Shown: piece after piece, positions 8,148 through 17,675 of the stretch
Layout of the letters: every line of letters begins with the position of its first letter
Position numbering within the stretch: position 1 is the stretch's first letter
DNA from: Bacteroidales bacterium
GTDB taxonomy: Bacteria > Bacteroidota > Bacteroidia > Bacteroidales > Paludibacteraceae
Assembly (NCBI GenBank): GCA_022784645.1
Contig: JALFZG010000065.1
Location: 1-48,311 of the forward strand
Direction: 5' to 3'
Length of the DNA: 48,311 nucleotides
The notes under the pieces: model-generated
The model's database searches: none
What the model was told of the DNA's origin: nothing
The model's input: only the letters and a program-made list of their open reading frames with translations
Made by a program: the position numbers and the translations under genes

Positions 8148-8621
8148 ATGAAGAAATTATTTGCAGTGGCCATTTTGGCCCTTGTAAGCATTGCTTACGT
8201 TAGCGCACAGCCGCGTGCTGTAGGTGTGAACCTCGGTTATGGTGCTTCTGTTTCTTATCAGCACAATCTTGGTGCAGCCAACATGATTGACCTCGCTGTT
8301 GAATTTCCGGGCTTTGGTGCTATTGGTGCTACTTGCACCTATGATTGGATCAATCCGTTCAACACCCAGATTCCTTGGGATGAGAAAGGTGAGTGGAATT
8401 GGTTCCTTGGCGTGGGTGCCGGTGCCGGTTTTGGTTTTACCAAATGGGGTTATGCCGGTGTAGTTGGTCACGTAGGTGTGGCTTACGATTTCTGGTTCCC
8501 GCTTGAGCTCTCTGTTGACTGGCGCCCGAACATTGGTGCGTATTTCGGATCGGACTATGCAGGTTTTAATGGCGCTGGTCTCTACACCGGTCTCAACATA
8601 GGTGTGCGCTACAAATTCTAA
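8148..8621 (+). CDS. Small outer-membrane beta-barrel protein
   Basis: 157 residues from the ATG at 8148; the in-frame ATG at 8109 overlaps the promoter -7 box and is rejected. Signal peptide with cleavage near VSAQ (residue 21). The mature protein is rich in Gly and aromatic residues in alternating strands (VNLGYGASVSYQHNLG, FLGVGAGAGFGFTKWGYAG, GLYTGLNIGVRYKF) and ends in phenylalanine, the typical last residue for barrel insertion by BamA. This fits an eight-strand OmpX/OmpW-like porin-fold protein. It is monocistronic: its own strong promoter precedes it and a terminator follows. Role unknown, possibly structural or stress-related in the outer membrane. Confidence 0.75.
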   Translation: MKKLFAVAILALVSIAYVSAQPRAVGVNLGYGASVSYQHNLGAANMIDLAVEFPGFGAIGATCTYDWINPFNTQIPWDEKGEWNWFLGVGAGAGFGFTKWGYAGVVGHVGVAYDFWFPLELSVDWRPNIGAYFGSDYAGFNGAGLYTGLNIGVRYKF

Positions 8622-8670
8622 TAGCGTAATAGCATTTTCCCATACGGATTTTCCTCTGGGAAAACAATCA

Positions 8671-8701
8671 AACTGCCTGGCTGCTGTCAGGCAGTTTTTT
8701 T
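8671..8701 (+). terminator. Rho-independent terminator after the barrel gene
   Basis: AACTGCCTG (8671-8679) pairs with CAGGCAGTT (8688-8696) around an 8-nt loop, followed directly by a T-run to 8701. A textbook intrinsic terminator 50 bp after the stop codon. Confidence 0.9.
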
Positions 8702-8895
8702 GTCGTCCACTGCTCGTTTAGCTAAAAGGCGGGATTTTGCTATCTTCAGCTATCAAAATAGGAAAAATAAGACAATTTTTATAGAAAAAATCACAAATGA
8801 GTAAGCCTCTGCTGTTTTGGCACGGATTTTGATAGTCCGAATCGTCGCACTTTGGTGACGAAGAAACTTTTTTTGTGAAGAAAGTTTCCAAAATA

Positions 8896-8927
8896 TTTGG
8901 TCAATTCAAAAAAATGTAGTAATTTTG
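8896..8927 (+). promoter_or_regulatory. Promoter of the tetR-RND efflux operon
   Basis: TTTG at 8896-8899 and TAATTTTG at 8920-8927 with a 20-nt spacer. Transcription would start near 8935, 80 bp before the regulator ATG at 9015. An operator for the encoded TetR protein would be expected nearby, but I cannot point to a convincing palindrome. Confidence 0.8.
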
Positions 8928-9014
8928 CAGCCGTTTTTGAAAAATGGGCTATATCCATCACGAACGAAAGCGAAATTTTTCATACAAATTATTAATATAT
9001 ATACAACCCAGACA

Positions 9015-9623
9015 ATGTCAATAGATACGCAAGAAAAAATACTGCGAACCGCGAGCGAAGAGTTCTATCAATTCGGCATTCGGAGCGTGAGCATCGACGA
9101 TATCTGCAAGAAGTTGGGCATGTCAAAGAAAACGTTTTACACGTACTACCCCACGAAAGATGATCTTGTAGCCGCTATTCTCGACCGTGCCGTAGAGGAG
9201 ATGGACAAAACAGCGACCTTCATGCTGAATGCTGATAATCTCCGAGCGTGCCTGCATCGCTTTGCCGCCAATCAAGCGCGAGACAAGAGCGATGTGAGGA
9301 AAGTGCCACTCCTGCTGCGAGACTTGAAAAAGTATTATCCGCAACTCTTTGAGGAATACCAAAAGCGCATTTTTATTTCGCAATACGAAAAAGTAAAGAA
9401 AGCGCTGCAATTGGGTATTGAAGATCACCTCGTGAGAAGCGACATCAACGTGGATCTTACCAGCCTCCTCTTCGCTAAGATACATGCCGATACCGTAAGG
9501 CATTTGGAACTGCTCAAAGAAAACAAAATCAGCGTGAGTGCGTATATCAACAACACCTCGGCAATCCTCATTCGCGGCATCCTCTCGCCAGAAGGGCTCG
9601 TCATTCTTGACCAACATGATTAG
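9015..9623 (+). CDS. TetR/AcrR-family transcriptional regulator
   Basis: 202 residues from the ATG at 9015 (MSIDTQEKILRTASEEF); upstream in-frame codons from 8925 overlap the promoter. Residues 7-53 form the TetR helix-turn-helix (FGIRSVSIDDICKKLGMSKK, then TFYTYYPTKDDLVAAIL). The C-terminal ligand-binding half is family-variable and shows no diagnostic motif. It is the first gene of the efflux operon, 67 bp before the TolC-like gene, a common arrangement in which the regulator represses its own pump until a substrate binds. The ligand cannot be inferred. Confidence 0.88.
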   Translation: MSIDTQEKILRTASEEFYQFGIRSVSIDDICKKLGMSKKTFYTYYPTKDDLVAAILDRAVEEMDKTATFMLNADNLRACLHRFAANQARDKSDVRKVPLLLRDLKKYYPQLFEEYQKRIFISQYEKVKKALQLGIEDHLVRSDINVDLTSLLFAKIHADTVRHLELLKENKISVSAYINNTSAILIRGILSPEGLVILDQHD

Positions 9624-9690
9624 TAGAGCAGGGCTCCATTTTCAAAAGCCAAAAATTTGAATTAACGAACAATAAATACACATTAAACTG

Positions 9691-11037
9691 ATGAAAACGA
9701 AAATTTTAACATTGCTAATGGCTGTTCTCACAATAGCAGGTACAGCCAAGGCCGAAGACCACGTAATGGCCGCTACGAAGGCAATGCCGGCACGCGAAGT
9801 GCCCGCATCGCTCAGCCTGAGCTTGGAAGAGGCGCAAGATTATGCGGTCAAGGCCAACCGCACGCTCCGAAATGCGGAGATTGCTGTTCAGCAAGCATAC
9901 GCACAACGTTGGCAAACGATTGCCGCTATGTTGCCGCAAGCAGACCTTAGCTGGAGTTACCAACACTTGCGCGACTCCGCTTTCAATCCGTATAAACTCG
10001 ATTTCGGCCCCATGCAGATGACCATGCCGGATAACACCACCTCCATTAGTGTGTCAATTGGTCTCAACGGACAGGCTATCGTAGGTGCCCTGCTGCAAAA
10101 CGTAGCCATCGACATGCAGAAGCTGCAATTTGAGCAGAGCGAAAACGACATCCGCGCCAATATCATCAGCTCCTACGCCAGCGTGCTTGTGTTGCAAGAT
10201 ATCGTGGGCTTGCTCAATACATCGCTTGACAATATCAACAAGCTTTACGAGATGACGCTTCGTTCGGTAGAAGTAGGTGCTGCTGAGCAAACGGCTGCTG
10301 ATCAGATCCGCGTTCGAGTAAACACCTTGCGCAACAATATCAACTCCAACAAGCGCTCTATCCAACTCGCTGAAAGTGCGCTGAAGGTGCTGCTTGACGT
10401 ACCCGTAACGACTGAAATTACGCTCACCACCTCCCTCAAGGAGATGCTTTCGGTTGAGGCTATCATGAATCTCCTTGGCGAAGACTTCATCATTCAAAAC
10501 AACCTCAACTACCAACTGCTGGAGAAGAATGTGGATTTGGCAAAGAAGAACGTGCATATGGCTGCTTGGGCTTACGGCCCGACCATTGGCTTCGGTTATC
10601 AATACTCCAAACCCGGCTGCTTGAATGGCGAGAAGCCTTTCTCGATGAGCCCTCCTCATGCTTTTGCAGTCAACTTCTCGATGCCCCTTTGGTCGAGCGG
10701 CAAACGTGCTGCCGGAGTGGTAGAAAAGAAGATCGCGCTCGAAGAAGCACGCAACACGTTTGCTGAAACGGCCGATAACCTCGGCATTCAGAATCAGCAA
10801 CTCCGCTACAATCTGCAGAATGCTTACGAAACCTACCTCAACGAACAAGATAATATCGAAGTGACCGGCCGCGTGTTTGAGTCTGTGACCAACAAATACA
10901 ACTACGGTTCGGCTTCCAACCTCGAGCTCGTAAACGCATCCAACGACCTCATTTCGGCCCAATCTACGTATGTACAAGCCGTGTTGAGCCTCGTGAATGC
11001 GCAAGCAGAACTGAAGAAATTCCTCAATATCCGATAA
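9691..11037 (+). CDS. TolC-family outer-membrane efflux protein
   Basis: 448 residues with a signal peptide (AKAE, about residue 22). Two internally similar halves carry the long helices typical of the OEP family: LSLEEAQDYAVKANRTLRNA in the N-terminal half, and YNYGSASNLELVNASNDLIS followed by a QAELKKFL end in the second. It forms the outer-membrane channel of a tripartite pump with the two next gene products. The intergenic gap to the adaptor gene is 30 bp. The cluster order matches the xepCAB locus (PG0538-PG0540) of Porphyromonas gingivalis as I recall it. Confidence 0.92.
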   Translation: MKTKILTLLMAVLTIAGTAKAEDHVMAATKAMPAREVPASLSLSLEEAQDYAVKANRTLRNAEIAVQQAYAQRWQTIAAMLPQADLSWSYQHLRDSAFNPYKLDFGPMQMTMPDNTTSISVSIGLNGQAIVGALLQNVAIDMQKLQFEQSENDIRANIISSYASVLVLQDIVGLLNTSLDNINKLYEMTLRSVEVGAAEQTAADQIRVRVNTLRNNINSNKRSIQLAESALKVLLDVPVTTEITLTTSLKEMLSVEAIMNLLGEDFIIQNNLNYQLLEKNVDLAKKNVHMAAWAYGPTIGFGYQYSKPGCLNGEKPFSMSPPHAFAVNFSMPLWSSGKRAAGVVEKKIALEEARNTFAETADNLGIQNQQLRYNLQNAYETYLNEQDNIEVTGRVFESVTNKYNYGSASNLELVNASNDLISAQSTYVQAVLSLVNAQAELKKFLNIR

Positions 11038-11067
11038 ACAATTTTGATAACAGATTATAGAAAAGAT

Positions 11068-12084
11068 ATGAAAAAAATGGTATTATTCGCAGCCGTAGCA
11101 TCGATGATGCTCGTGGGCTGCAAGAAGCAGGACGCAGCTATCGTAACCGAAGAGGAGCAGGCAGCTGAACCCGTAGAAGTAACTGTACTTCAGTCACGCG
11201 AAATCCAGCGCGAAATCTCCCTCTCTTCCAATCTTCAGGGCTATGAGACGGTGAATATTGCGCCCTCTCTCACGGGTAAAATCGAACATATTTATACTGA
11301 AGTAGGAACGCGTGTGCGTAAAGGCGATTCGCTCGTTAGAATGGATCAGCAGCAGTATAACACCACCAAGCTCGTTTATTCCAACCTGCTTGTAGAGATG
11401 AAGCGCGTGGAGGGTCTTATCCAGACCGGAAGCGTCAGCCAGCAGACGTATGACCAGACCAAGCTCCAGCTTGATCAAACGAAGGAAAACCTCGATTTCC
11501 TCACCAAGAACACCTTTGTTCGCGCTCCTTTCAGTGGCGTTATTTCAGCTAAGAACTACGAAGATGGCGAGCTTTACAGCGGTCAGCCTATCCTCGTGCT
11601 CACGCAGATTGACCGCCTCAAGGCCCTTATCGCTATCCCTGAGTCGTATATCCCGCAAGTGAAGACCGGTATGAAGCTCACCCTCCGCTCTGACGTTTAT
11701 CCCGATAAGGAGTTCCCCGCAACGATTGAGATCGTTTATCCAACGGTAGATGCTACCAGCCATACGTTCCAAGCTAAGGTCGTAATGCAGAATAACGGCG
11801 GTTTGCTTCGTCCGGGTATGTACGTGACCGCAAACCTTGCTCTCGGTACGGAAGCCGTTATTACTGCTCCCTATAGCGCTGTGCTCAAGCTTATTGGCGC
11901 AAACGACCGTTATGTATTCGTAAACGATAATGGTGTAGCTCGCCGCGTAACCGTTGAGATGGGTCAGCGTTTTGGCGACGATGTAGAGATCTTCGGTGAA
12001 GGCATTGAGCCCGGTTTGGAGCTCGTAACCAAAGGTGAAGCACGCTTGATTGATGGCGTTAAACTCGATGTTAAAAACAAATAA
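11068..12084 (+). CDS. RND efflux periplasmic adaptor (membrane fusion lipoprotein)
   Basis: 338 residues from the ATG at 11068 (MKKMVLFAAV); the in-frame ATG at 11044 only adds residues before the signal peptide. The lipobox MLVGC places the lipid anchor at Cys18. Domain order is lipoyl-like half (VNIAPSLTGKIEHIYTEVGT), a short alpha-hairpin (about 95-140), the second lipoyl half (FVRAPFSGVISAKNYEDGEL), a beta-barrel (TIEIVYPTVDATSHTFQAKV) and a membrane-proximal domain. It links the RND pump to the TolC channel. The hairpin is short, as usual for RND adaptors. The pump gene starts 19 bp later. Confidence 0.93.
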   Translation: MKKMVLFAAVASMMLVGCKKQDAAIVTEEEQAAEPVEVTVLQSREIQREISLSSNLQGYETVNIAPSLTGKIEHIYTEVGTRVRKGDSLVRMDQQQYNTTKLVYSNLLVEMKRVEGLIQTGSVSQQTYDQTKLQLDQTKENLDFLTKNTFVRAPFSGVISAKNYEDGELYSGQPILVLTQIDRLKALIAIPESYIPQVKTGMKLTLRSDVYPDKEFPATIEIVYPTVDATSHTFQAKVVMQNNGGLLRPGMYVTANLALGTEAVITAPYSAVLKLIGANDRYVFVNDNGVARRVTVEMGQRFGDDVEIFGEGIEPGLELVTKGEARLIDGVKLDVKNK

Positions 12085-12103
12085 TTTCTAAGCAATTTTA
12101 ACT

Positions 12104-15100
12104 ATGGCTATTTATAAAACAGCGGTCCAAAAACCGATTACTACAGCGCTCATCTTCGTGGCTGTGATCGTCATCGGTGTGTTCAGCTACATGCAGCTGC
12201 CGATTGACCAGTTCCCCGAGATGGACCCGCCTTATGTGACGGTCATGACCACCTATCCGGGTGCTTCGGCTTCCGAGGTGGAATCGAATGTCACCAAGAT
12301 AATGGAGAACAGCCTCAACTCTGTGGATCACCTCAAGGAGTTGACTTCTCAATCCAAAGATAATATCTCATCCGTAACGCTTGAGTTCGAGTGGGGTACG
12401 AACCTCGATGAGGTGCTCAACGATGTCCGCACCTATGTGGACGCCAGCAAGAACCGCCTCCCAGATGGTTGCTCCAGCCCGATTATCTTCCGTCTTTCCA
12501 CCTCAATGATGCCGGTTATCCAATATTCGGTTACGGCTAACGAAAGTTACGCTGGTTTGCAGAAGATGCTTGACGATGAGATTATCCCGCAGCTCAACCG
12601 TATTGACGGTATCGGTAATATCTCCGCAGCAGGTGCGCCCGACCGTTATGTATATATCTATCTGAATCAGCAGAAACTTGATGCTTACGGCTTGACCGTG
12701 GAGTCGGTTGGTCAGATGGTGCAGGCGCAGAACCTCAATATGTCGTCAGGTACGGTGAAGCTCCAGAAAGAGCAGTATCAGATGGAGGTGCGCTCCGAAT
12801 ATCAATCGTCGGATGACATCAATAATATCGTAGTTACGACCACCCGCGAAGGCCGTCAGATTTTCCTCCGCGATATCGCTACCGTAAAGGATACCATCAA
12901 GGAGCTCTCGCTCGATGAGAAGGCCAACGGCAAAGACTGTGCTCGAATCATCGTAACGAAGCAGAGTGGCGGCAACACAGTGCAGATCTGTAAAGATGTG
13001 CGCAAGGAAGTGGCTAAACTGCAGAAAACGCTCCCCGCTGACGTGAAGTTGGAGGTTATCTACGACTCTTCGGAAAACATCCAGAACTCCATCGATTCGC
13101 TGAAGGAATCCATTGGTTACGCACTTCTGTTTGTGATCCTCGTAGTGCTCTTCTTCTTGGGTCGCTGGCGTGCAGCACTTATCGTGGGCCTCACCATTCC
13201 TATCTCCCTCGTGGTGGCATTTATCTACTTGGCTATTACAGGCAGCTCGCTCAACATCATCTCGCTCTGTTCGCTCAATATCGCTATCGGTATGGTGGTG
13301 GACGATGCTATCGTGGTGCTCGAGAATATCACCAAGCATGTGGATCGCGGCGAGAATCCGCGCGAGGCAGCTATCTATGCTACGAATGAGGTATGGGTAT
13401 CCGTAATCGCTACTACGCTTGTGCTCGTGGCTGTATTCGTGCCGCTTACAATGCTTACCGGTATGGCTGGTATCATGTTTAAGGAGCTCGGCTGGATCAT
13501 TACCATCGTTTGCTGTACTTCTACCGTCATCGCTATCTCGCTCACCCCGATGCTCTGCTCGAAGATTCTCAAACCGCGTAAGATGCACGTAGATGAAGAA
13601 GGTAATCTGGTTGATGATGATAAGAACAACAAGACGTGGTACGACCGTACGGTAGTGCGTTTCCTCGACTGGTTCGACCGCAAGTATGCTCAGATCTTGG
13701 GTTGGTGCTTGCGCAATAAAGTGGCTACCTTCGGCATCCTCCTTCTGTTCTTCGTTTTGACCCTTATCCCAGTATTCACGGGCGCTATTGGTACGGACTT
13801 CATGCAGCAGCAGGATAACGGCCGTATGACCGTAAAAGTTGAACTCCAGCGTGGTACCCGCATTGAGGAGACCCTCAAGACGGCTCGTGCTCTCGAGAAA
13901 CGTTTTGCTTTGCTTGCTCCGGAGATTGAGCTTATCTCTACCTCGGCCGGCTCCAACGATGACGATGGCATGGGTGCACTCTTCTCCTCTACGATGAACA
14001 ATACCATCAGCATGACCATTAAGTGCAATAAGAAGTACGAGCGCGAACGTTCGATCTTCGAGATTGCCGAAGTGCTGCGTGAAGAGATGCGTAAGTATCC
14101 GGAAATCACTGACTTCAACGTCAGCACCTCGGGCGGTAGTGCTGCTGACAACACGGTAAAAGTCGAGATCTTCGGTTATGACTTTGATAAAACGAGTGCG
14201 CTCGCAGAGCAGATTCAGTATATCTGTAACCACAGCGTAGAGGGAGCACGTGATGCTACCATCTTGCGCGACGACGAGCGTCCGGAAATCAATATTGTTG
14301 TTGACAAAGAGAAAGCTTCTCGCTTGGGTCTCACTTCGGCTACCATCGCTACCTACTTGCGCAACCGCGTAAACGGTATGGCTTGCGGTTACCTCAAGGA
14401 AGATGGCTCGGAGTTTGATATCGTCTGCCGTTTGGAAGAAGACGACCGCAACTCCATTCAGAAGATCCAGGACCTCACTATTCCTACTCCGGCAGGTACC
14501 ACCGTCAAGCTCTCTGAGATTTGTACCGTTGGTGAATATTGGACACCTCCTACCATCGACCATAAGAGCCGTCAGCGTTACATAGAAGTATCTGTAACCC
14601 CATACGAAACCTCGTTGGGCGAGCTCGCTCAGAGGATTGAGAAAGAGGTCTTCCCGCAGCTTGAAGTACCGCAGGGCATCACCCTTCGCATCGGTGGCGA
14701 CTACGAAGACCAGCAAGAAACTTTCCGCGATATGGGTATGCTCGGTGCACTCATCATCCTGCTTGTCTTCATCGTGATGGCATCGCAGTTTGAGAGTTTG
14801 AAGAAGCCGTTCGTAATCATGTTCACCATCCCGTTTGCCCTCTCCGGCGTTATCCTCGCCTTGTGGATGACTCATACCTCGCTCGATATGATTGGTGCCC
14901 TCGGCCTTGTGATGCTTATTGGTATTGTGGTTAAGAATGGTATTGTGCTCATTGACTATATCGACCTGCTCCGCGAACGTGGTGTAGCGCTCAACGAAGC
15001 TATCCAGCGCGCTGGCGAGAGCCGTATCCGCCCGATCCTCATGACCGCTATGACGACCATCCTCGGTATGGTGCCGATGGCTGTCTCGAATGGTGAAGGT

Positions 15101-15463
15101 TCGGAGATGTGGAAACCAATGGGTATCGTTGTTATTGGCGGTTTGCTTGTTTCCACCCTCCTCACGTTCTTCATCGTACCGACCCTCTACGGAGCGATGG
15201 TGCGCCACGGTAAGTTCATCCTTTCCATCTTCTTCGGCCTCGTTATCCTCCTCATCGGATTGGTGCTGCTCAAGAGCTCCTTCATCATGGGCTTGATCTT
15301 CATCATCATCGGCGGTGCCCTCCTCGGCAACTGCATCTACGAGATTGTGAAGATTGTCCGCACCAAGCGTCAAGGCGGCTCGTTTGACGAACCCAACAAG
15401 ACCGACGAAATGCGCAAGAACTTCATTTTCATGAATATCAACGTTAAGAAAAACAAGAAATAA
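12104..15463 (+). CDS. RND multidrug efflux transporter, AcrB/MexF (HAE1) type
   Basis: 1119 residues. An N-terminal TM segment is followed by a large periplasmic loop, six TM helices, a second periplasmic loop and the last TM block. The proton-relay residues are present: the DD pair in TM4 (GMVVDDAIVV, about residues 400-401) and the lysine in TM10 (IGIVVKNGIVLID, about residue 943). AcrB relatives are about 1030-1050 residues. The extra 70 or so here follow the usual TM12 and carry two more hydrophobic stretches (FGLVILLIGLVLL, IMGLIFIIIGGALLG) and a basic tail. The periplasmic parts of proton antiporters of this class bind diverse hydrophobic drugs; substrates cannot be deduced. The next gene begins 2 bp after its stop. 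Confidence 0.95.
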   Translation: MAIYKTAVQKPITTALIFVAVIVIGVFSYMQLPIDQFPEMDPPYVTVMTTYPGASASEVESNVTKIMENSLNSVDHLKELTSQSKDNISSVTLEFEWGTNLDEVLNDVRTYVDASKNRLPDGCSSPIIFRLSTSMMPVIQYSVTANESYAGLQKMLDDEIIPQLNRIDGIGNISAAGAPDRYVYIYLNQQKLDAYGLTVESVGQMVQAQNLNMSSGTVKLQKEQYQMEVRSEYQSSDDINNIVVTTTREGRQIFLRDIATVKDTIKELSLDEKANGKDCARIIVTKQSGGNTVQICKDVRKEVAKLQKTLPADVKLEVIYDSSENIQNSIDSLKESIGYALLFVILVVLFFLGRWRAALIVGLTIPISLVVAFIYLAITGSSLNIISLCSLNIAIGMVVDDAIVVLENITKHVDRGENPREAAIYATNEVWVSVIATTLVLVAVFVPLTMLTGMAGIMFKELGWIITIVCCTSTVIAISLTPMLCSKILKPRKMHVDEEGNLVDDDKNNKTWYDRTVVRFLDWFDRKYAQILGWCLRNKVATFGILLLFFVLTLIPVFTGAIGTDFMQQQDNGRMTVKVELQRGTRIEETLKTARALEKRFALLAPEIELISTSAGSNDDDGMGALFSSTMNNTISMTIKCNKKYERERSIFEIAEVLREEMRKYPEITDFNVSTSGGSAADNTVKVEIFGYDFDKTSALAEQIQYICNHSVEGARDATILRDDERPEINIVVDKEKASRLGLTSATIATYLRNRVNGMACGYLKEDGSEFDIVCRLEEDDRNSIQKIQDLTIPTPAGTTVKLSEICTVGEYWTPPTIDHKSRQRYIEVSVTPYETSLGELAQRIEKEVFPQLEVPQGITLRIGGDYEDQQETFRDMGMLGALIILLVFIVMASQFESLKKPFVIMFTIPFALSGVILALWMTHTSLDMIGALGLVMLIGIVVKNGIVLIDYIDLLRERGVALNEAIQRAGESRIRPILMTAMTTILGMVPMAVSNGEGSEMWKPMGIVVIGGLLVSTLLTFFIVPTLYGAMVRHGKFILSIFFGLVILLIGLVLLKSSFIMGLIFIIIGGALLGNCIYEIVKIVRTKRQGGSFDEPNKTDEMRKNFIFMNINVKKNKK

Positions 15464-15465
15464 GT

Positions 15466-15762
15466 ATGCTCAAAAGTGTAATGATCGTATATAATCAGGC
15501 CAACACCGAGCGTGTTGAGTACCTGTTGGACACCCTTGGTGTACGCGGATTCACGTTCTTTGAGAACGTGCAAGGTCGCGGCACCAACGGTGGTGAACCT
15601 CGCCGCGGCACGCATGCTTGGCCGGAGATGAACTCTGCCATGCTATGCGTAGTCGATGAGCAGATGGTAGAGCCCCTGCTGGAAGGCGTAGAGAAACTCG
15701 ATGCCCGCAACAAAGAAGTGGGCGTAAAAGCCTTCGTTTGGGCTATTGAGCAAATGGTTTAA
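15466..15762 (+). CDS. PG0541-like small transporter-associated protein (PII-like fold)
   Basis: 98 residues, no signal peptide, therefore cytoplasmic. It starts MLKSVMIVYNQANTERVEYL and contains FFENVQGRGTNGGEPRRGTH, the position of a PII-type T-loop. This matches the small protein encoded right after RND pumps in Bacteroidales and known as the PG0541 family; the name is from memory. It is translationally coupled to the pump gene (2-bp gap), so a role in regulating or sensing pump activity is likely but unproven. A terminator-like hairpin follows at 15774-15818. Confidence 0.75.
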   Translation: MLKSVMIVYNQANTERVEYLLDTLGVRGFTFFENVQGRGTNGGEPRRGTHAWPEMNSAMLCVVDEQMVEPLLEGVEKLDARNKEVGVKAFVWAIEQMV

Positions 15763-15773
15763 TTCTTCCGATT

Positions 15774-15818
15774 GACTGTCCCTCTTCTGACGATTGCGCC
15801 AGAGTGGGGCAGTCTTTT
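15774..15818 (+). terminator. Putative terminator of the efflux operon
   Basis: GACTGTCCC at 15774-15782 pairs with GGGGCAGTC ending at 15814 (one G-U wobble) around a long loop, followed by TTTT. It is less perfect than the terminator at 8671 because of the large loop, but correctly placed just after the last operon gene. Confidence 0.5.
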
Positions 15819-15915
15819 GGTTTCAAATACGAGCGTTCCTCCGTATGAACCACACATCCCTCTTTTTAATACTATTCATTTCGGATTGAAATTTCAAAAC
15901 ACCCAATTTAAAATT

Positions 15916-16659
15916 ATGCTACCCATTATTCTTCCAGAAGGCCGTCGATTAGTCTTTTACCTCGCAGCCGAGGAGTATTTCTCTCAGCATGCAATCCCCA
16001 ATTCTGATGGTGGTTTCTTTCTTTGGCAAACGCGCCCGACCGTGATTTTCGGTCGCCATCAGGTGATGGAAAACGAGGTGAACATCCCCTATTGTGAAGA
16101 GCATAAAATCGAGTGCTATCGCCGCAAGAGCGGTGGCGGCTGCGTGTATTCCGATGAGGGTAATCTCATGTTGTCGTATATCTCTCCCTCTAAGCATACG
16201 CAGGAGGTGTTTCAGGAGTTTCTGGATAAGTTCTGCGAAGCGCTTCGCGCGATGGGGCTCCCTGCTGTGAGCAGTTCGCACAACGATGTGCTCGTAGATG
16301 GACGCAAGATCTCCGGTTGCGCTTGTATGCTTACTCCAGGGGGCAGTATCGTTCATGGTACCTTCCTGCTTGCATCCAACGTAGAAGCACTCCAGCATGC
16401 CATCACCCCCAGTCAGGAGAAGCTGCAGAAACATGGTGTAGAGTCCGTCAGACAACGAGTGGTGACCGTAGAAGAACTTTGTAAAGAGAAAGGGCTTCCG
16501 TGGATGACTGCCAAGGAAATCAAGGAGTACCTTATTGGGCATTTCTGCAACAACTGCAGCTTGGGATACTGCCCCTCGCCTGAGGAGATGGCGGCTATTG
16601 AAGCCATCGAGCAAACCTATCTCGACCCTGCCTTTATCCGCAATCCTATAACTGAATGA
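15916..16659 (+). CDS. lplA: Lipoate-protein ligase A, short (catalytic domain only)
   Basis: 247 residues from the ATG at 15916. An upstream in-frame ATG at 15772 would run through the terminator hairpin and adds unrelated residues. The lipoyl ligase signature RRKSGGGCVYSDEGN lies at 69-83 and the catalytic lysine in DGRKISGCA at Lys131. E. coli LplA is about 337 residues; this one lacks most of the C-terminal accessory domain, as do several short ligases that need a separate domain or act as transferases. It attaches lipoate to the E2/H subunits of 2-oxoacid dehydrogenase and glycine cleavage systems in the cytoplasm. Its TGA overlaps the ATG of the next gene (ATGA at 16656-16659). Confidence 0.85.
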   Translation: MLPIILPEGRRLVFYLAAEEYFSQHAIPNSDGGFFLWQTRPTVIFGRHQVMENEVNIPYCEEHKIECYRRKSGGGCVYSDEGNLMLSYISPSKHTQEVFQEFLDKFCEALRAMGLPAVSSSHNDVLVDGRKISGCACMLTPGGSIVHGTFLLASNVEALQHAITPSQEKLQKHGVESVRQRVVTVEELCKEKGLPWMTAKEIKEYLIGHFCNNCSLGYCPSPEEMAAIEAIEQTYLDPAFIRNPITE

Positions 16660-17651
16660 CCGGACGTTTTGCTCCTTCGCCTACTGGACGAATGCACATA
16701 GGAAATATCTACTCCGCCTTGCTCTCTTGGTTGTCGGCCAAGGGGCAGGGTGGCGAGTGGATATTGCGTATAGAGGACCTCGACCCGCAGCGCAGCCGCA
16801 GGGAGTATGCCTTGCAGATAGAAGACGACTTGCGTTGGTTAGGGCTCCAATGGGATAGGGGAGGAACGGCCGACTCTGCCGATGGCGTAAAGTACATGCA
16901 GTCTTGCCGCACGGATATCTATGCTCATTACCTCAATGAGCTTGAATCCAAAGGGGTAACCTATCCTTGTTATTGCACGCGCGCCGATATCCTCGCGGCC
17001 GTTCAAGCCGCTTCGGGAGCTCCCCACGAGTCCGATGGCCGCATCATTTATCCCGGCACCTGCCGTCCTTCGACCAAGGGGGAAGCAAAGATGGAGCAGG
17101 AAACAATCGCACAAGGGGAGATTCAAAAAAAGAAAAGCACAAGTGGGAATTCTTCCGGCAAGGCTTCCACTCGCCTAATCGTGCCGGACCGAACGATACA
17201 CTTCATCGACCGCCATTATGGTCCGCAAGCGGTTAACCTCGCTACCCATTGTGGCGATTTCGTGTTGCGCCGTGCCGATGGTGCATGGGCGTATCAGTTG
17301 GCTGTGGTGGTTGATGATGCGCTGATGGGCGTCACCGAAGTCGTACGCGGGCGCGACCTCCTGCTCTCCTCTGCGCAGCAGATTTACCTCTACGAGTTAC
17401 TCGGTTTTCCCGCACCTTCATTCGCACACTTGCCGCTCCTCATCAACGAGCAGGGACAACGCCTCTCCAAGCGCGATCGTTCGCTCGACATGCAGCATCT
17501 CAGGAGCCTATATACCCCCGAGCAACTCATCGGCATCATCGCCCATGCCGCTCATCTCATTGACCGTCCCGAGCCCATCTCCCTCTCCGAACTGCTTTCT
17601 CTCTTCTCTTGGTCAAGCATCCCCACTGCCGACATCCTCGTTCGGCCGTAG
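16656..17651 (+). CDS. gluQ: Glutamyl-Q tRNA(Asp) synthetase
   Basis: 331 residues. A GluRS-like catalytic core with FAPSPTGRMHIGN (HIGH-type motif) at residues 5-17 and RLSKRDRS (KMSKS-type) near residue 270, but no anticodon-binding domain: this is the GluQRS/YadB architecture that glutamylates queuosine in tRNA-Asp. The zinc site is visible as C105, C107, Y132 and C136 (YPCYCTRA, YPGTC). A Lys/Ser-rich insert of about 30 residues (140-172) is unusual and looks like a surface loop. The gene overlaps lplA by 4 bp, so the two are coupled. True GltX is encoded separately at 42782-44368. Confidence 0.88.
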   Translation: MTGRFAPSPTGRMHIGNIYSALLSWLSAKGQGGEWILRIEDLDPQRSRREYALQIEDDLRWLGLQWDRGGTADSADGVKYMQSCRTDIYAHYLNELESKGVTYPCYCTRADILAAVQAASGAPHESDGRIIYPGTCRPSTKGEAKMEQETIAQGEIQKKKSTSGNSSGKASTRLIVPDRTIHFIDRHYGPQAVNLATHCGDFVLRRADGAWAYQLAVVVDDALMGVTEVVRGRDLLLSSAQQIYLYELLGFPAPSFAHLPLLINEQGQRLSKRDRSLDMQHLRSLYTPEQLIGIIAHAAHLIDRPEPISLSELLSLFSWSSIPTADILVRP

Positions 17652-17675
17652 TCACATTAAGCCGAAAACGCGCTA

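Noticed and set aside
10054..11004. 316-residue minus frame opposite the TolC-like gene
   Set aside because: Antisense shadow with no recognisable family or promoter; the plus strand is clearly coding.
12746..15373. 875-residue open frame on the minus strand opposite the RND pump
   Set aside because: It is an antisense shadow: His/Asp/Glu-rich composition, no domains, while the plus strand encodes a fully conserved pump.
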